Assembly: GCA_001970855.1 (NCBI GenBank)
Contig: LSSN01001425.1
Location: 1 to 42,032 of the forward strand
Source: Smittium culicis
Taxonomy: Eukaryota; Kickxellomycota; Harpellomycetes; Harpellales; Legeriomycetaceae
Direction of reading: 5' to 3'
DNA length: 42,032 nucleotides
Part shown: one piece after another, positions 22,221-34,066 of the stretch
Layout: the number at the start of each line of letters is the position of its first letter
Position numbering within the stretch: position 1 is the first letter of the stretch
Translations under genes and position numbers: made by a program
Notes under the pieces: generated by a model
Told to the model about the DNA's origin: nothing
Database searches by the model: none
Seen by the model: the letters and a program-made list of their open reading frames with translations, nothing else

Positions 22221-24029
22221 ATGATAATTCTAAATTCATTGAATCCTAAAAAACTCCGAAAGAAGATGAATAAATCTACCGAATCCCTCGAGCCAAATAC
22301 TTCTTCTAGATCATATAGTGCTCCTCCCAGCGCTTCCATTCTATCAAATCCTGACCATCATATTCCTACTTCCTCTACAATTGTTAGCGAACCAGAAAAC
22401 GATAAAGATCTAAATGAAAAATTAACCACAAGATATTCTGAAGACTTGAAAAGATCTTCTTGGCGATTTTCCACTAGCAACAGGGCTACCAGCTCTTCGG
22501 ATCTACCACAAGTAACAAATAAACTTAAAGATCTGTCCATAAACAAGCCTTCCCTTGTAGAGCTTACAAGCTATTACCCAATTAAAGACAAAGCTAATGT
22601 GGCACTAATTTCTCATCCCCTTAAAACTAATAAAATTTTCAACATTGATGACTTTATTTTTAAGCTTTTAGAAGCTGGATTTGATTCTAAATTCAAGAAA
22701 CAAGTCGCTCTTTCTAACACTGAAATTGAAACTGTATGCTCTGCAGCCAAAGAAATATTTCTTGCTCAACCAAGCTTACTTGAACTTGATGGCCCGCTCA
22801 AAGTCGTTGGTGATATACACGGCCAATACACTGATTTGATTAGACTTTTCGATAAGTGTGGCTATCCTCCCTCCTTCAACTACTTGTTTTTAGGTGACTA
22901 TGTCGACCGCGGTAAAATGAGTCTAGAGACCATCCTTCTGCTACTTTGCTACAAAATCAAATACCCTAACAATTTTTTCTTGTTAAGAGGAAACCACGAA
23001 TGTGCAAGCGTAACAAAAGTCTATGGCTTTTACGACGAATGTAAGCGCCGCTGCAACAATAAAATATACAAAACTTTTGTCGACACTTTCAACACCCTGC
23101 CGTTTGCTGCTCTTATTTCCCAAAAGATCTTCTGCGTCCATGGCGGTCTGTCGCCCTCTCTCGCTAACCTTAACCAGCTAAACATTATCCAACGCCCAAT
23201 CGATACTAACTCGAATAATTTACTCATAGATTTACTCTGGTCCGATCCTTCGTCAACTATAGTAGACGATTGGGAGGACAATGAACGTGGTATCAGCTTC
23301 TGTTTCAACGAATCTGTCGTTGAAAAATTCAACAAAAAATTTAATCTTGACCTAGTCGTTCGCGCACATATGGTTGTCGAAGACGGTTATGAATTCTTCG
23401 CTGACAGAAAACTCGTCACTATTTTCAGCGCTCCAAACTACTGTGGCGAATTCGACAACTCGGCTGCTATCCTAAACATCGCCTCCGATTTACTGTGCAG
23501 CTTCGAAATCCTTAAACCTGCTGTTGATAATGTCTCATCCATCATGGCCCGTTGTGGAATCAATTTCTTCGCTAAATTCAACGACGATAACTCGATGCAA
23601 AATATACACAACTCTTCACAAAATCAGCAAAAAAACACACCTCTACAAAAACCGGAAAATGATGACTCTTTACAAAAAAGACATAATGATAACTCTTCTT
23701 TGTCCAAAGAAAAAGATGCAAATTCAAATATCTCTAATCCTGAAACCCCTATTCCAATCAACCAAATAAACACACCTTCAACTGATACCACATTAACTTT
23801 TCAAAATTTACCTGAAAACACTGACTTATTACTCACTAAATCCACACTAGTAGATTCAAAAATACTAACTGATGCAATCAATGCTGACAATGAAAACATT
23901 TATGCTTATGAATACAAGCCATATTCTGAAAATTCACCTACCGCAGAAAATATTTTGCAGTCTACTGAAAATTTATCTGTATCTAAAGTAGCTTCAATTA
24001 TCGATAAAATTCCAGTCATTGAAAAATAA
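22221..24029 (+). CDS. Serine/threonine protein phosphatase, PPZ type (PP1-like)
   Basis: Single exon, 602 aa. A Ser/Thr-rich N-terminus (1-~135) precedes a complete PPP catalytic domain (~141-433) and an N/S/T/D/K-rich tail (434-602). GDIHG 197-201, GDYVDRG 225-231, RGNHE 256-260, HGG 307-309, RAHMV 381-385 and [11 protein letters not shown] 403-413 supply all metal ligands (D198, H200, D226, N258, H307, H382). PPZ rather than PP1 identity rests on [23 protein letters not shown] and KIFCVHGG, where PP1 has other residues. Yeast Ppz1/2 regulate ion homeostasis and are held in check by Hal3. Odd points: no Gly at position 2, so no N-myristoylation from this start (yeast Ppz1 is myristoylated), and a long C-terminal tail unusual for the family. 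A second ATG at 22266 also lacks Gly2; 22221 is the first in frame. Confidence 0.9.
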   Translation: MIILNSLNPKKLRKKMNKSTESLEPNTSSRSYSAPPSASILSNPDHHIPTSSTIVSEPENDKDLNEKLTTRYSEDLKRSSWRFSTSNRATSSSDLPQVTNKLKDLSINKPSLVELTSYYPIKDKANVALISHPLKTNKIFNIDDFIFKLLEAGFDSKFKKQVALSNTEIETVCSAAKEIFLAQPSLLELDGPLKVVGDIHGQYTDLIRLFDKCGYPPSFNYLFLGDYVDRGKMSLETILLLLCYKIKYPNNFFLLRGNHECASVTKVYGFYDECKRRCNNKIYKTFVDTFNTLPFAALISQKIFCVHGGLSPSLANLNQLNIIQRPIDTNSNNLLIDLLWSDPSSTIVDDWEDNERGISFCFNESVVEKFNKKFNLDLVVRAHMVVEDGYEFFADRKLVTIFSAPNYCGEFDNSAAILNIASDLLCSFEILKPAVDNVSSIMARCGINFFAKFNDDNSMQNIHNSSQNQQKNTPLQKPENDDSLQKRHNDNSSLSKEKDANSNISNPETPIPINQINTPSTDTTLTFQNLPENTDLLLTKSTLVDSKILTDAINADNENIYAYEYKPYSENSPTAENILQSTENLSVSKVASIIDKIPVIEK

Positions 24030-24858
24030 TTTTGTAAAATGGTAGATAAACTAGATACCAATGATATTATTTTCTTGCAATAGAACAATACCCACCAACT
24101 TGAAACTATATTCTATCTAGAAATAGCAATAATGGAATTAAATTGCATTACTTTTGTTTTTTATCTTTTTTATACCAATTAGATTGAATCTGTACTTTAA
24201 TTTACTATCTTTATACAATATTTTCACCTTTTTCACATGTATTATCTTCTTTAGAAAGCCGATTAATATAGTCATTTAAATATATAATCCATTAAATTTT
24301 TAATTAACATATCAAACTAATATATGCGATTATTTCTTTGTTATTATAGAACATTACTATGATTTAACGAAACCATAACGATTTATTTATATCATGAAAA
24401 TTTAATAGCATTTGGAACTATACTTTTCTATACTATTCAAATAAATAATTTAAGAATAAATAGATATTATATATATGAATATAGTCTTTAAAACGTCTTT
24501 AACTATTTAGAAATTTAAAATTTATTGATGTCATATGGTATAGTTGGTAAATTGATTAAGCCTGAATATTCATAAAAATAATTAAAAATTAGTCAATAAT
24601 GAATTGATGTCAAGGACTTTTGCTATTTAACTAATACTTAGGATATCTAAAAAAATCTATTTAAAATATATATTAAACTACTTCCATCATACAAATTCTA
24701 CAGTTTATCAAAACGAAATATACATGTAATGCCATTGAAATGTGAATGAGTGAGAAATAAAGTAGACATGAAGGCATATTTGCGAGAAGTCTTTTATAAA
24801 AATATTTAAAAAAAATAAAAAAAAAGTTTTCAAGTTAATATTGAAAAAAAGGGCCGAA
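24030..24858. other. Intergenic DNA between convergent genes
   Basis: The 3' regions of the phosphatase and the BolA gene. AT-rich; no exon, repeat or RNA gene seen. Confidence 0.5.
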
Positions 24859-25107
24859 TCACTTGAAGAATTTTTCTGGGGTGAAGGTTTTGAGCGTATA
24901 CCCGTGCATGCTAGCAATTTCGTCTTTGAGGATGCTGTTAACGAGTTGCGATTTTTTTAGCGCTGTTAAACCTTCGAATTTGCTCGAAACTATTACGAAT
25001 TCGTACATCTGGCCGCACCCATTAGATTTGTCGATAGCGCTGAAATGAGCAAGTGGGCCAAGAGAGCTTTCCAGCTTACTCTTCATTGATTCTTCTAGGT
25101 CTGACAT
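24859..25107 (-). CDS. BOL2: BolA-like protein 2 (Fra2/Bol2)
   Basis: Single exon, 82 aa, the usual length for cytosolic BolA2. NGCGQMYEFVIVSSKFEG at ~29-46 and the EI.S.HGYTLKTFTPE end form the class II BolA fold. Cys31 and His68 lie exactly where human BOLA2 has the residues that ligate the shared [2Fe-2S] cluster with a monothiol glutaredoxin. The usual 'RHR' helix is replaced by KKS (51-53), a small departure. In yeast Fra2 works with Grx3/4 and Fra1 to inhibit the iron regulator Aft1; other fungi use BolA2-Grx pairs for cytosolic Fe-S trafficking. The gene is divergent from uL11m, sharing a ~400-bp promoter region. Confidence 0.9.
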   Translation of the reverse strand: MSDLEESMKSKLESSLGPLAHFSAIDKSNGCGQMYEFVIVSSKFEGLTALKKSQLVNSILKDEIASMHGYTLKTFTPEKFFK

Positions 25108-25508
25108 TGTATATTTGATAATTTGAAGAGAATGAAACTTTTAAATTTAACAAACTGGAAGCTTTAATTTTTGAGTAAAAGGAATAATTTATTAATTTAT
25201 ACATTCAAGAAATTAATCTAATTATCTTTAATACTACAAATAATAAATTGATTTGTCAGCATATTTTTTCATTTTTTAATTTATAATTATTTGTAACTTA
25301 TTTAAATCAATCCAATAATCGACTAATTAAATTTTCACCAATCATTAATAGCCGTTTTTTTTAAATCAAAATCTTTTCTTTTTTGTAAAAAACTCAACTA
25401 ATAATTTAATCTTTTTACATTTTGTTAGATTAATAAAATTAAGGTTTCGAAACTTAAAAAAAAAAAAATTAGATTTATAAAAGCTTAAAAGAAATAAAAC
25501 ATTAGAAA
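25108..25508. promoter_or_regulatory. Shared divergent promoter region, BolA2 / uL11m
   Basis: The 401 bp between two start codons facing away from each other. AT-rich with poly-A/T tracts, as in nucleosome-depleted fungal promoters. No specific binding site identified; the call rests on gene orientation. Confidence 0.45.
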
Positions 25509-25952
25509 ATGTCAAAGAAACCAAGCTCATCGGCATCAATCCTAAAGCTACTAGTCCCTGCGCAAAAAGCAACGCCTTCTCCACCGATTGGACCGGCTTT
25601 GGGTCAACGCGGTATTAAATCTATTGATTTTTGCAAGAAATTCAACGAAATCACAAACAACATCCAACCTCTAACGCCAATTCCAACAATAATATCGATC
25701 AAATCTGACCGTACATTTAGCTTTATTACCAAATCACCACCAACAAGCTATCTTTTAAAGCGCAGCTGTGGCGTTGAAAAAGGCGCGCAAAAGCCTGGAA
25801 GTGAAGTCGTTGGCACTGTCAGCGTTAAGCACATATATGAGATTGCCAAAATCAAACAGATGGATGTAGGCCTACAGCATGTTCCACTCGAGAACATTTG
25901 CAAATCTATCATTGGGTCTGCTAAATCAATTGGAATTAACGTCAAATACTGA
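25509..25952 (+). CDS. MRPL19: Mitochondrial large-subunit ribosomal protein uL11m
   Basis: Single exon, 147 aa. LKLLVPAQKATPSPPIGPAL at 13-32, then GQRGIKSIDFCKKFNEIT, is the conserved N-terminal L11 domain that contacts the factor-binding region. The C-terminal rRNA-binding domain ends ENICKSIIGSAKSIGINV, the usual uL11 finish. It is the mitochondrial rather than cytosolic form: 'PSPPIGPALGQRGI' and the compact bacterial-like length match yeast Mrpl19, whereas cytosolic uL11 is longer and differs in these blocks. There is no long presequence before the domain, as in several mitochondrial L11 proteins. It is convergent with the Cue2-like gene, with ~430 bp between stop codons. Confidence 0.92.
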   Translation: MSKKPSSSASILKLLVPAQKATPSPPIGPALGQRGIKSIDFCKKFNEITNNIQPLTPIPTIISIKSDRTFSFITKSPPTSYLLKRSCGVEKGAQKPGSEVVGTVSVKHIYEIAKIKQMDVGLQHVPLENICKSIIGSAKSIGINVKY

Positions 25953-26385
25953 AATAATTATAAATCCTTATCAATACTATTTTTCTTTTTTCTTCTACTT
26001 TAAATCTAAAAAATACATTAATATTTAAAAATTAAAGCTAAATATTCAAATTTTATTAAATGGACTTTTTGATTCGTAAATATTTAAACAAGTAAACAAA
26101 ATTATGTTGTATGATGATTTTTGTAGTTTTTGAGACAATATTAAAAAACTAAATAAATAATAAAAATACAAAACTGAAAATTTATAAATCTATATAAATA
26201 TAAATATTTACAGCTATTTGATACTATTGAATTGTCAAGTTTAATTTAGAAATTAAGGTTTATGGGTATCATATTTTCTATATTCTGTTGCATTAATGCA
26301 AATATCCAAAAAAAAAAATTCTATATTTTCGTTCAACGAACTGCCTCGATTAATGAATAATGTCGTTTTGAAACCTTAGTTTGAA
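25953..26385. other. Intergenic DNA between convergent genes
   Basis: 3' regions of uL11m and the Cue2-like gene. AT-rich; nothing else seen. Confidence 0.5.
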
Positions 26386-28728
26386 TTATTTTTTCTTAAT
26401 CACGTCACGCACTTCAAAATGGCCTTCAGTTTCCACAAACCTATACGAATTTTCTGTTAGCAATTTTCTTATGGAAGGGTGAAGAACTTGAACCCCTCGG
26501 TCGCTATGCTTCCCGAGACCAGTTATTATTCTGCAATATTTTTGGGGATGAAGACCTATCCATTAGATTTATACAAAAATTTTGCATACAATTAATATAA
26601 TAAACTAAGCTAATTTTTGACTTGAACTTTGATGTTAATAATAGAAATAAATTAAGAATATTTAATTACTGTATTCTGTCTCTTTGCTGTACCAAATTGA
26701 AAGCTCAAGTTGGACTACTTTTAAGGACATATGCTTATTCAACCCATGCAAATCAAGCAAATACTTGTCCCTGTTTATCCTCCTAAATTTTTATTTATAT
26801 TCCAAAAATAAGAACATTTAATATTAATAGATTAAGGTATAATGACTTGAATTTTAATTTTAATTTATAAGACGAAGAAAGTATATTTTGTAGCTAATAT
26901 ATAATAAATAAATATATAGTTTTAGTTTAGAAAATTACCTTTGATGCTCGATATACGCAAATGATTCCCTTATTTTCCATATTTTTGCCATAAAATCACA
27001 TTTTCTTCCCTAAATTGAATAAGTAAATAGTAAATAAAAATGTTTTTTTTTATGCATTCAATGGGAAGTTGTATATACGAATGTGGAGAAATGAGAGATA
27101 TGAGAGTATAAGAATTAAGATAATGATTTATGAATTAAATAAAGAAAAAGAAAAACCTCATCTGAATAGTAAGCGCTAATTCCGGTGTTCATTCCAACTT
27201 TGTTTCTTCCTTTAAAGCTGTCGCTTGCTTTATTGTAATAGTAGTTACGCTTTTTTAAGTAGCTGGAGTGATTGTGTTTGCAGAACTCAGAGTCTATAGC
27301 GCTGATGTTATCAAGAACATATTGCCTTGCTTCAGAAATATCCGAGTCTTGCAGTTCAATCTTTTTAGATTGAGTAGCTGAAGTATTGCTGTTGGTTAGC
27401 TCGCCGTATCTGCTTATAATATTGATATTGCTACCAGCTGCGTCTATTCTGGACAATGGATTAGAGTTTTTTTGGTAATAATCTTGTCTAGTTCCGTTTA
27501 TAAAGACAGTGTTGTTTGGATCTGTGATTTCAGAAACGTTCAAAGAATATAAGTTCGGTTTATTATTACTTTTGTATTTTATGGAGGATAATGAAGTAAC
27601 CATTTCAGGGGGCATTTTAGTCCACGAAATATTATTTTTAGTATTCTTCTTTTTGCTGCTGCTGCTTTGCCTATTTCCATTATCAAAAGAGCTGTTTTCT
27701 GAAGCTTCTGATAGCTTTGAAAACAATTCAGAATTTTCAATAATGTAATCGACAATATCATCAGTTTGAGCAAATTTTTTGCATGCATCTAAAAGTAATT
27801 TATGGCTGAACTGGGAGAACATGTCAGATACTACAGAAAATTTAATAGCTTCTTTTAAGAGTCCAGCTGAATATTCAGATTCAGGAATATCAGCATTAAA
27901 TGACTGATTGCTGTCACTATTCTCGGATGTGTAGTCATCTTCCTGTGAATTCAAGACATTTTTTGATATTACTCCATTGGAGTTAGGAAGGTTTTTATTT
28001 TTGAGGTTTTTTGTTTTTTTAGTATCGAGAATATATATACGCTCGCTATTAGTATTATCTTTATCGGGAATTGCGATATTTGGACTGTCAAGGAAACGCT
28101 TTTGATTAAAGGGTAAGGATTGTTGGAGTGGTTTAGGAGCTTTTTGAGGATTTTTAACTAGAGAATTTATAGTAATTTCTATATTACCGTTGTTTGCATG
28201 GTAGCAGGAACGAATTGTTTCGATTTTGAATTGTGGGAACATATCTTCAAGATATTCAATATCAGAGGTGATATCTTTCCACTGATTTACTTTTTGAGGG
28301 GCTTTATACCTTTCGAGTAAACTTGGACCTATAGAAGTGTTTGCGCTTTTTGGTGCTATAGATTTACCCCTTTTGAAATTAATATTTAACGGTTTCGGTT
28401 TAACATTTTGGTGTATAGATCGCGCTCTGTTAGAATCATTTTTCATATTATTTACACTTTCGGTATCTTTATCGTGCTTATTAGTTGAGTTAGTATAGTT
28501 ATCATGAATGGGCATATTGGAATCGTCGTTGAAATCATTTATCAAGCTACTTGCTTTAAAGTCCAACTCAGCAATGATTTCAGCGGTTATGTTATCGATA
28601 TCCTTAGAAAAGGCAACGCTTTTTTTGTTTCTGAATTTTTTGTTGACGATAAACTCGATCTGACCTTTTTTAAACGAAGGGTAGCAACCCACCATAAACT
28701 CGATTATTCTTGCTTTTTCTTGCTCCAT
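26386..28728 (-). CDS. CUE2: CUE-DUF1771-Smr protein, Cue2-like no-go decay endonuclease
   Basis: Four exons (28728-27157, 27009-26939, 26782-26670, 26555-26386) join in frame to 641 aa; introns are 147, 156 and 114 nt. Domains: CUE-like at ~5-57 (ARIIEFMVGCYPSFKKGQIE), a second at ~156-193 (DIEYLEDMFPQF...), a possible third ubiquitin-binding-type helix bundle at ~297-335 (AIKFSVVSDMFSQFSHKLLL), DUF1771 at ~466-548, then Smr from ~553 to the end. Smr carries LDLHGL at 557-562 (the catalytic D-x-H, D558/H560) and TGLGKHS at 597-603. Yeast Cue2 has this layout and cuts mRNA at stalled, collided ribosomes; the CUE domains bind ubiquitinated ribosomes. This protein is longer (yeast Cue2 ~440 aa), mostly through low-complexity linkers at ~60-150, 200-290 and 340-460. 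The exon joins are inferred; each restores the Smr fold. Confidence 0.88.
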
Positions 28729-30704
28729 TCTTCGACATTTATTGAATCAAGGGGATTTTTTTTGAACCAAGAAGAAAATATGTGATTAAAAAATTTAAAA
28801 TCAATATAGGATTTACTGAAATAAGGTATTCGGCATGGATGTTTCCTGTAAAAACTTTTTATTAAAGTTGCTTAAATATATGACTAATTTTTGTAGAGTA
28901 GTTGAACATTAAATATGTATCGATTATAATTATGTACGTGCCGTAGCTTATAGAATAAATATGGGGTTTTTTTTTGGTTAAATTGGAGATTTGTAGAGTA
29001 AGCAGAATTTTTCGATTGCCGATTTGTTTGCAAATAGTTTATGGTTATTAGCATAGGCCAATTTTTCAGCTTTATTTGTTAGTTTTTTCTGATATTACTA
29101 ATCGATTAAATTCTCTACTGATTTAAATTTGGCTCAAAAGTTTAATTACCAGAAATATTCACAGTTTGCCTTTTGTAGTCATTTTATCCGCTTTTTTATA
29201 CAACTTTCGCGCGCCTAAATTTATCTCCACCAATCATAACTAAGACCTTTTCTAAATATGGGAGATTCTGAACGAAGAGAGCACTTTGTTGCAGTTTAAT
29301 GTTATTGGCCTGTATAATCACTTTTTTTAAATATTATTGGCGGAGCAAGAAAGGCATTTTGTTTTTTCTATTTCTTCGTTTCAATATAAAATTTTTATTT
29401 GCTAAAAATGTAAATTATTCTACTCATTGGCCGATTATTTTTTATGCGATTTTATACACTGAAACTTTTTACACTATAAAATGACCTCTTCATAAAGAAC
29501 TACCCATATCATTTTACAATAAATTTCGCCTTATTAATATATTTAACTGCAATTATAATTAAAAGTTTAGCCTTTTTACTCAAATCAAATCAAAAAGAAT
29601 ATGTACCATTTTAATTAACTCATTTTGCCCAATTTTATTACTACACAAATACAAGTTTTTGAATATTTAAGTGATTTATTGTGTATTTTTGAGAGGGAAC
29701 GGATAAAATATCAGTATTAAAATATAGTATATGTAGTAAAAAGGATTTTGCTATGACTTTGACGAAAACATATGTTGATAAACTTGGTATTATCTTGAGG
29801 ATGGTTAAGCTTCAGTTATTATTCATTGTCTGCATAAGTTATTTCATAAGACTTTATATAGCATGTAGATCCATATTGTTCATACAACAATCTAATAGAA
29901 AATCTTGTTTGATATTCTTTAGCAGGGACAGTTATAATTTTGCCCTTTAAATTAATTTGTGATTTTTATTAATGCCTCTATATCTCTTCATATCTTTTTC
30001 TGAAACCACTCTTGTTTTTTGAATTAATTAAAGACTCATTCATAAATTTTTGTTAAATAATTTTTACAAGATATTACACTTACGATCGAAATCAGTTTAA
30101 ATATTTACATAAATTTCCTTGAACGCTATTTTAACAAGTTTTATTTATTTGATATCATAAGGATACTCTAGCCTTATAATATACTCGCCTACTTAGTCCC
30201 CAAGTTTATTTTAACCTCCAGCTTTGCTTTCGTTTTGATTTTGAAAAATACCAATTTTACATCTTACTTTTTTGTTTTTTGCGCTTTTATATAGTTATAA
30301 TGATAAATGCTTTTATTTAACTAAATTTCAGGACTTTTTATGCAAAGCAGTTGACTTTAAACACAGCAATATGTTCAAGTTGCAGTTTTGTTGAGCTATT
30401 TTCCTCGGTTGATATTTCAATAAGTATATATTTAGTCTATTGTTTATAACATATCAATATACACCAGAAAGCATATATATTCTAGTATAAATATCTATAT
30501 CAATTTATTACAGTGCTTATTAACTATCTTCACGCTATGAAAATTTTTCTTTATTATAAACTACTTTTTTTATTAAATGATCAGACAATAAAAAATAGAT
30601 CTCGCTAAATTAAAATCATCTTTAACCATTGAAAGTATTTTGATCGTTAAGTAAAAAAAATTTTTAAAAAAAAATACTTTTCTAAAACAATAGAGCTATT
30701 ATAT
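28729..30704. other. Intergenic DNA upstream of the Cue2-like gene
   Basis: About 2 kb. The part next to 28728 must hold the Cue2-like promoter. A less AT-rich patch near 29205-29295 has a CCAATCAT box (29230-29237) and a CGCGCGCC motif and might be a promoter, but the frames after it (29299-29484, 29753-29950) are short, hydrophobic and unrecognised. I do not call a gene. Confidence 0.4.
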
Positions 30705-30893
30705 CCCTTTCACGGGCGTTAGAATGTTTTTGACCTACAAAATATAGCCAACAGCTATCAAATAAAATACTTTAATTTCGATATTCATTCATATATTGGT
30801 TTATTTCGAAATAACACAAAATAATAAATATACTTGTAATTCATAAACGAATCATAAAATACATATTTTTAAAGAGAATTGGACAGGAAAGGG
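30705..30893 (-). repeat. piggyBac-like MITE, copy 5
   Basis: 189-bp reverse copy running from CCCTTTCACGGGCG to GGACAGGAAAGGG. Both termini are well kept, but the TTAA duplications have drifted. Confidence 0.8.
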
Positions 30894-31095
30894 ATTTTGA
30901 AGGTAGTTATCAAGATATACAAATAGAAAAAAAGCTAATAAAGTTGTTACTTTATAATAATTCGAAAAATATAAATTTCCTATTGGGTAAATGAAATAAC
31001 TTTTATATTTCGGGAATAATTAGTTTGATTTTTTTTTTTCAACGAAATTAATTAAAGCATATGCGCTTAACTTTTTAATAAAAATTACTTAATAA

Positions 31096-31282
31096 CCCTT
31101 TCCCGTCCAACACTCTTAAAAAAAAGCTAATTTACTATTCGTTCATTGTTTATAAGAAATTTTATTATTTGTTGTTAATTTACAATATACCAATATTTCT
31201 TAAAGCCTCAAAATTAAAGTTTCTTAATTGAACCCTGTTGGCAAAATATGGTGGGTCAAAATAGTCTATCGCGCGGGAAAGG
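31096..31282 (+). repeat. piggyBac-like MITE, copy 6
   Basis: 187-bp forward copy with the clearest termini: CCCTTTCCCGTCCAACACTC at the left and TCGCGCGGGAAAGG at the right. It is flanked on both sides by ATAA (31092-31095 and 31283-31286), which may be a mutated or alternative 4-bp target. Confidence 0.85.
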
Positions 31283-31496
31283 ATAATAGTTCTGCTTTAT
31301 TTGAATCATTCTCAGTAACCTAAAATAACTAGATATATTTAGAAATATCTGGTTTTATCTCAAATAAATCAACTTATTTCGAATAAACTTGTAAATTTTG
31401 AAATAAAAACTACGCTTCCATATGTTGGCAAATAAAAATTCTTAATTCACCCGAACTTTTTTGAACAAAAAATTAAATACATACTGATAAATATTA

Positions 31497-31640
31497 CAGG
31501 GTTTTCCATAATATTTTGCATAACACTAAAAAAAATTTGCATTGCGTTGCAAAATCATTTTTCTTAATAATTATGCAATTTTGTCTAAACTATTTTGTCT
31601 AAAAAATTTTGAAAAAGTTGCTTTTGATTTTGTAAAAGTC
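31497..31640 (+). repeat. Dispersed repeat, copy A (CAGGG-type end)
   Basis: Begins CAGGGTTTTCCATAATATTT and contains ATTGCGTTGCAAAATCATTTT. It matches, in inverted orientation, 35170-35364. A CAGGG end is typical of hAT-type DNA transposon ends, but I cannot see a matching opposite end. Confidence 0.5.
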
Positions 31641-32859
31641 GCAAACAGTTTTGCAAAGGCTCTTTCCTTGAATTGGATTGAATAAAAACAACCAACTTGC
31701 TGTAGTGCATTTTAAGTAAAAATAATAGAATATATTAGCATCAATTAAGCTCTTCCTTTCAATAGATAACTTTATTCAATTCGCCAATGTTTTTTTAAAT
31801 GTTTCTGTGATAATTTTTTTTTATAATTACTGACCTTTATTTGTACTACATCCCAATCCCCATTTTTTCTTTTTATTCGTCTTTTTCTTTATCTTATTCT
31901 ACACACTTGAATCAAAATTGGCTGGAGCTTTAATTATAATATTTTATATTTTTCTTAAATTTTAACTAATAAAACTTTCTATACCTATTTCTTAAACTTT
32001 CTTTTTTATACATTTTATTGTCCTAATAAATTTATCATTAATATTACCCTTTTTCGATATTATCACTATATAATTTTTTATTAATTATAACTCTTCTACG
32101 AATTAAAATTAAATTATCTATTCAGTAGCTTATTATCTATATTTAAACACAAATGATCTTGAGAAAGCTATCATACTTTTTAAAATTACTTACAAATAGG
32201 CTTTAGAAAAAAAATCCAATCCTGATGATTCTAAGATAGTACAAAAAATGCTTTGTTTGGACAATTTTATTCAACAAATAACTAAAATCAGAAATAACTC
32301 TATTCATAGTCGAAATAAATTCAAAGAAATCATATTTAACGAACCCCTCCCACCCATTTCAATTAAATCCAATTCGAAGAAATAAAATACAACTGTTCAA
32401 ATTTTTAAACGAAAAGAGATATTCTGATAATCTGGTAAAACAATAAAAAGGTAAAGTCAACGAACGGTTAAATGATAAATTAATCAAAAGCTGCTTCTAT
32501 TCAAGAAAATAATTTTTTATTAAAATATCATTAATATAAATCATATTATAGAATAATTTATGTAATAATTATATAATAAATATACAATCGCTTAAAGTGA
32601 AATGATTATATTCACACAATATTTCCTATTTAATTATTTATATTTATATTTTTTATTAATTATAATTGTTTTTAGCTCTAATTTATATAAAATAAACTAA
32701 AATATTTTAAAATTAATTATAAAATATTTTTAATTAATTACTCGATTATATCTCTTCTTGATGAATAAAGAAAATACTATATCATGTTTCTATAATATCT
32801 GCTAAGATCTTCATTTTATATACTATTAAAACCTCCATCTATTTTTTTTTAAAAAAAAA
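31641..32859. other. Intergenic AT-rich DNA
   Basis: No gene, RNA or clear repeat seen in this stretch. Confidence 0.45.
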
Positions 32860-33737
32860 AAAATTCATCTATAGGTTTTGAATATCTCAAATAGCTCTTA
32901 ACCTTTAAAAATTGATTTTCATTAGGATCTAAAAAAAGTAGGTATGAAGGTAAATATAGTAGTTTGAATCCAGATTTTTCTAATATTGTTTTATGAAAAG
33001 CAACTTTATCCTTAATTAATACACCTTTAATGTTTTTACTTTTAGATCAATAATAAGCTCATTGAAACATTCAATAAATGTATCTGAATTAAATTCTACA
33101 TTGCTTTTTTTTTTTAAAGAATCTGTGGGCGCTTTTAATGACTGTAAATCAGGTTAAAATTTTTCTAGAGCGTATTTTTTTAGCTACAGTAATCAGAGAA
33201 GCCCCTATTTTTGATCTCCCGTAAAATGATCTCATAGAACCTGAGAATCTAACTTTGTCTATAAAAAAAATTCCTCATCATCCATACAAGTTTTGAATCT
33301 GTGTATTTTTTTTTTTTTGAATACTCTTCTCTTGCATTAAAATTCTCTTCATCATTTCTTCTCTCAGGTAATAATTACATTCTTTTTAAATATTAAGAAA
33401 ACTTGTTGCTGCATCTTTGTACGGTTGACTTCGAAATTTCTATTTCAAATTATCTTTTAATTACCTCATTTAGTTCTGATAGTCTTAAATTGCAATCGCT
33501 ATCGAGAGAATTAATTATATAACACTCAATTTCAGAATTTATTTTTTTTGTTTTATGCACCACCTTAATTCTTAGAATCAGTTCTTGATTCAATTTGGTA
33601 TACTTTTATAATCTTATAAATAGTATTTTTTTTAATATTTAAATCCATACATATATTTTTAGCAGACTTTTTCTTTAATTAAACAGTAATTATACTGCTT
33701 CAGTCTTCATCGCTGTTATTTTTAAACTTCATTTTCA
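32860..33737 (-). pseudogene. IS630/Tc1-mariner-type transposase pseudogene
   Basis: Minus-strand remnants in three frames follow the order of this DDE transposase family. A probable start lies near 33737. A helix-turn-helix region (KSAKNICMDLNIKKNTIYKI near 33680-33620, then a 'RTDSKN.GGA' linker) comes first, then FIDKVRFSGSMRSFYGRSKI near 33262-33203 (second catalytic aspartate in FID), and finally FHKTILEKSGFKLLYLPSYL...FLDPNENQF near 33010-32905. The last block is the family's 'LPPYSPFLNPIE' catalytic end. Frameshifts and stops separate the blocks. I could not define its terminal inverted repeats. Confidence 0.75.
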
Positions 33738-34066
33738 TTGAATTAAAAAAATTAAACTAAACAAGTCAAAAAAAATTGATCAATAAAACTGAAACTTTTT
33801 TGTTATAATGTTGTATTATACTTTTTTTTCATTTTAGATTCAAAGAATGGATCTTTTGATATAATTTTTAAACTTTATATCATAAATTATAACTCGAATG
33901 TTAGTATTTGACATTTTAAACGCTATATAGTTAATTAATATTGGTTTACTATCTTATAATTTAATGATTATATTAATTATTCATTACTAATATACATTAA
34001 TAATACGGAAATTATAAAATTTTATCTTAAATTTAATATAATATAAATCATAAATTATAATATATT
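33738..34066. other. AT-rich DNA between transposase pseudogene and repeat
   Basis: Very AT-rich; presumably includes the decayed end of the IS630/Tc1-type element. Nothing else seen. Confidence 0.4.

Noticed and set aside
29258..29484. Possible gene after the CCAAT box near 29230
   Set aside because: ATG at 29258 opens only 13 codons and no splice donor follows; the 61-codon frame at 29299 is hydrophobic and unrecognised.
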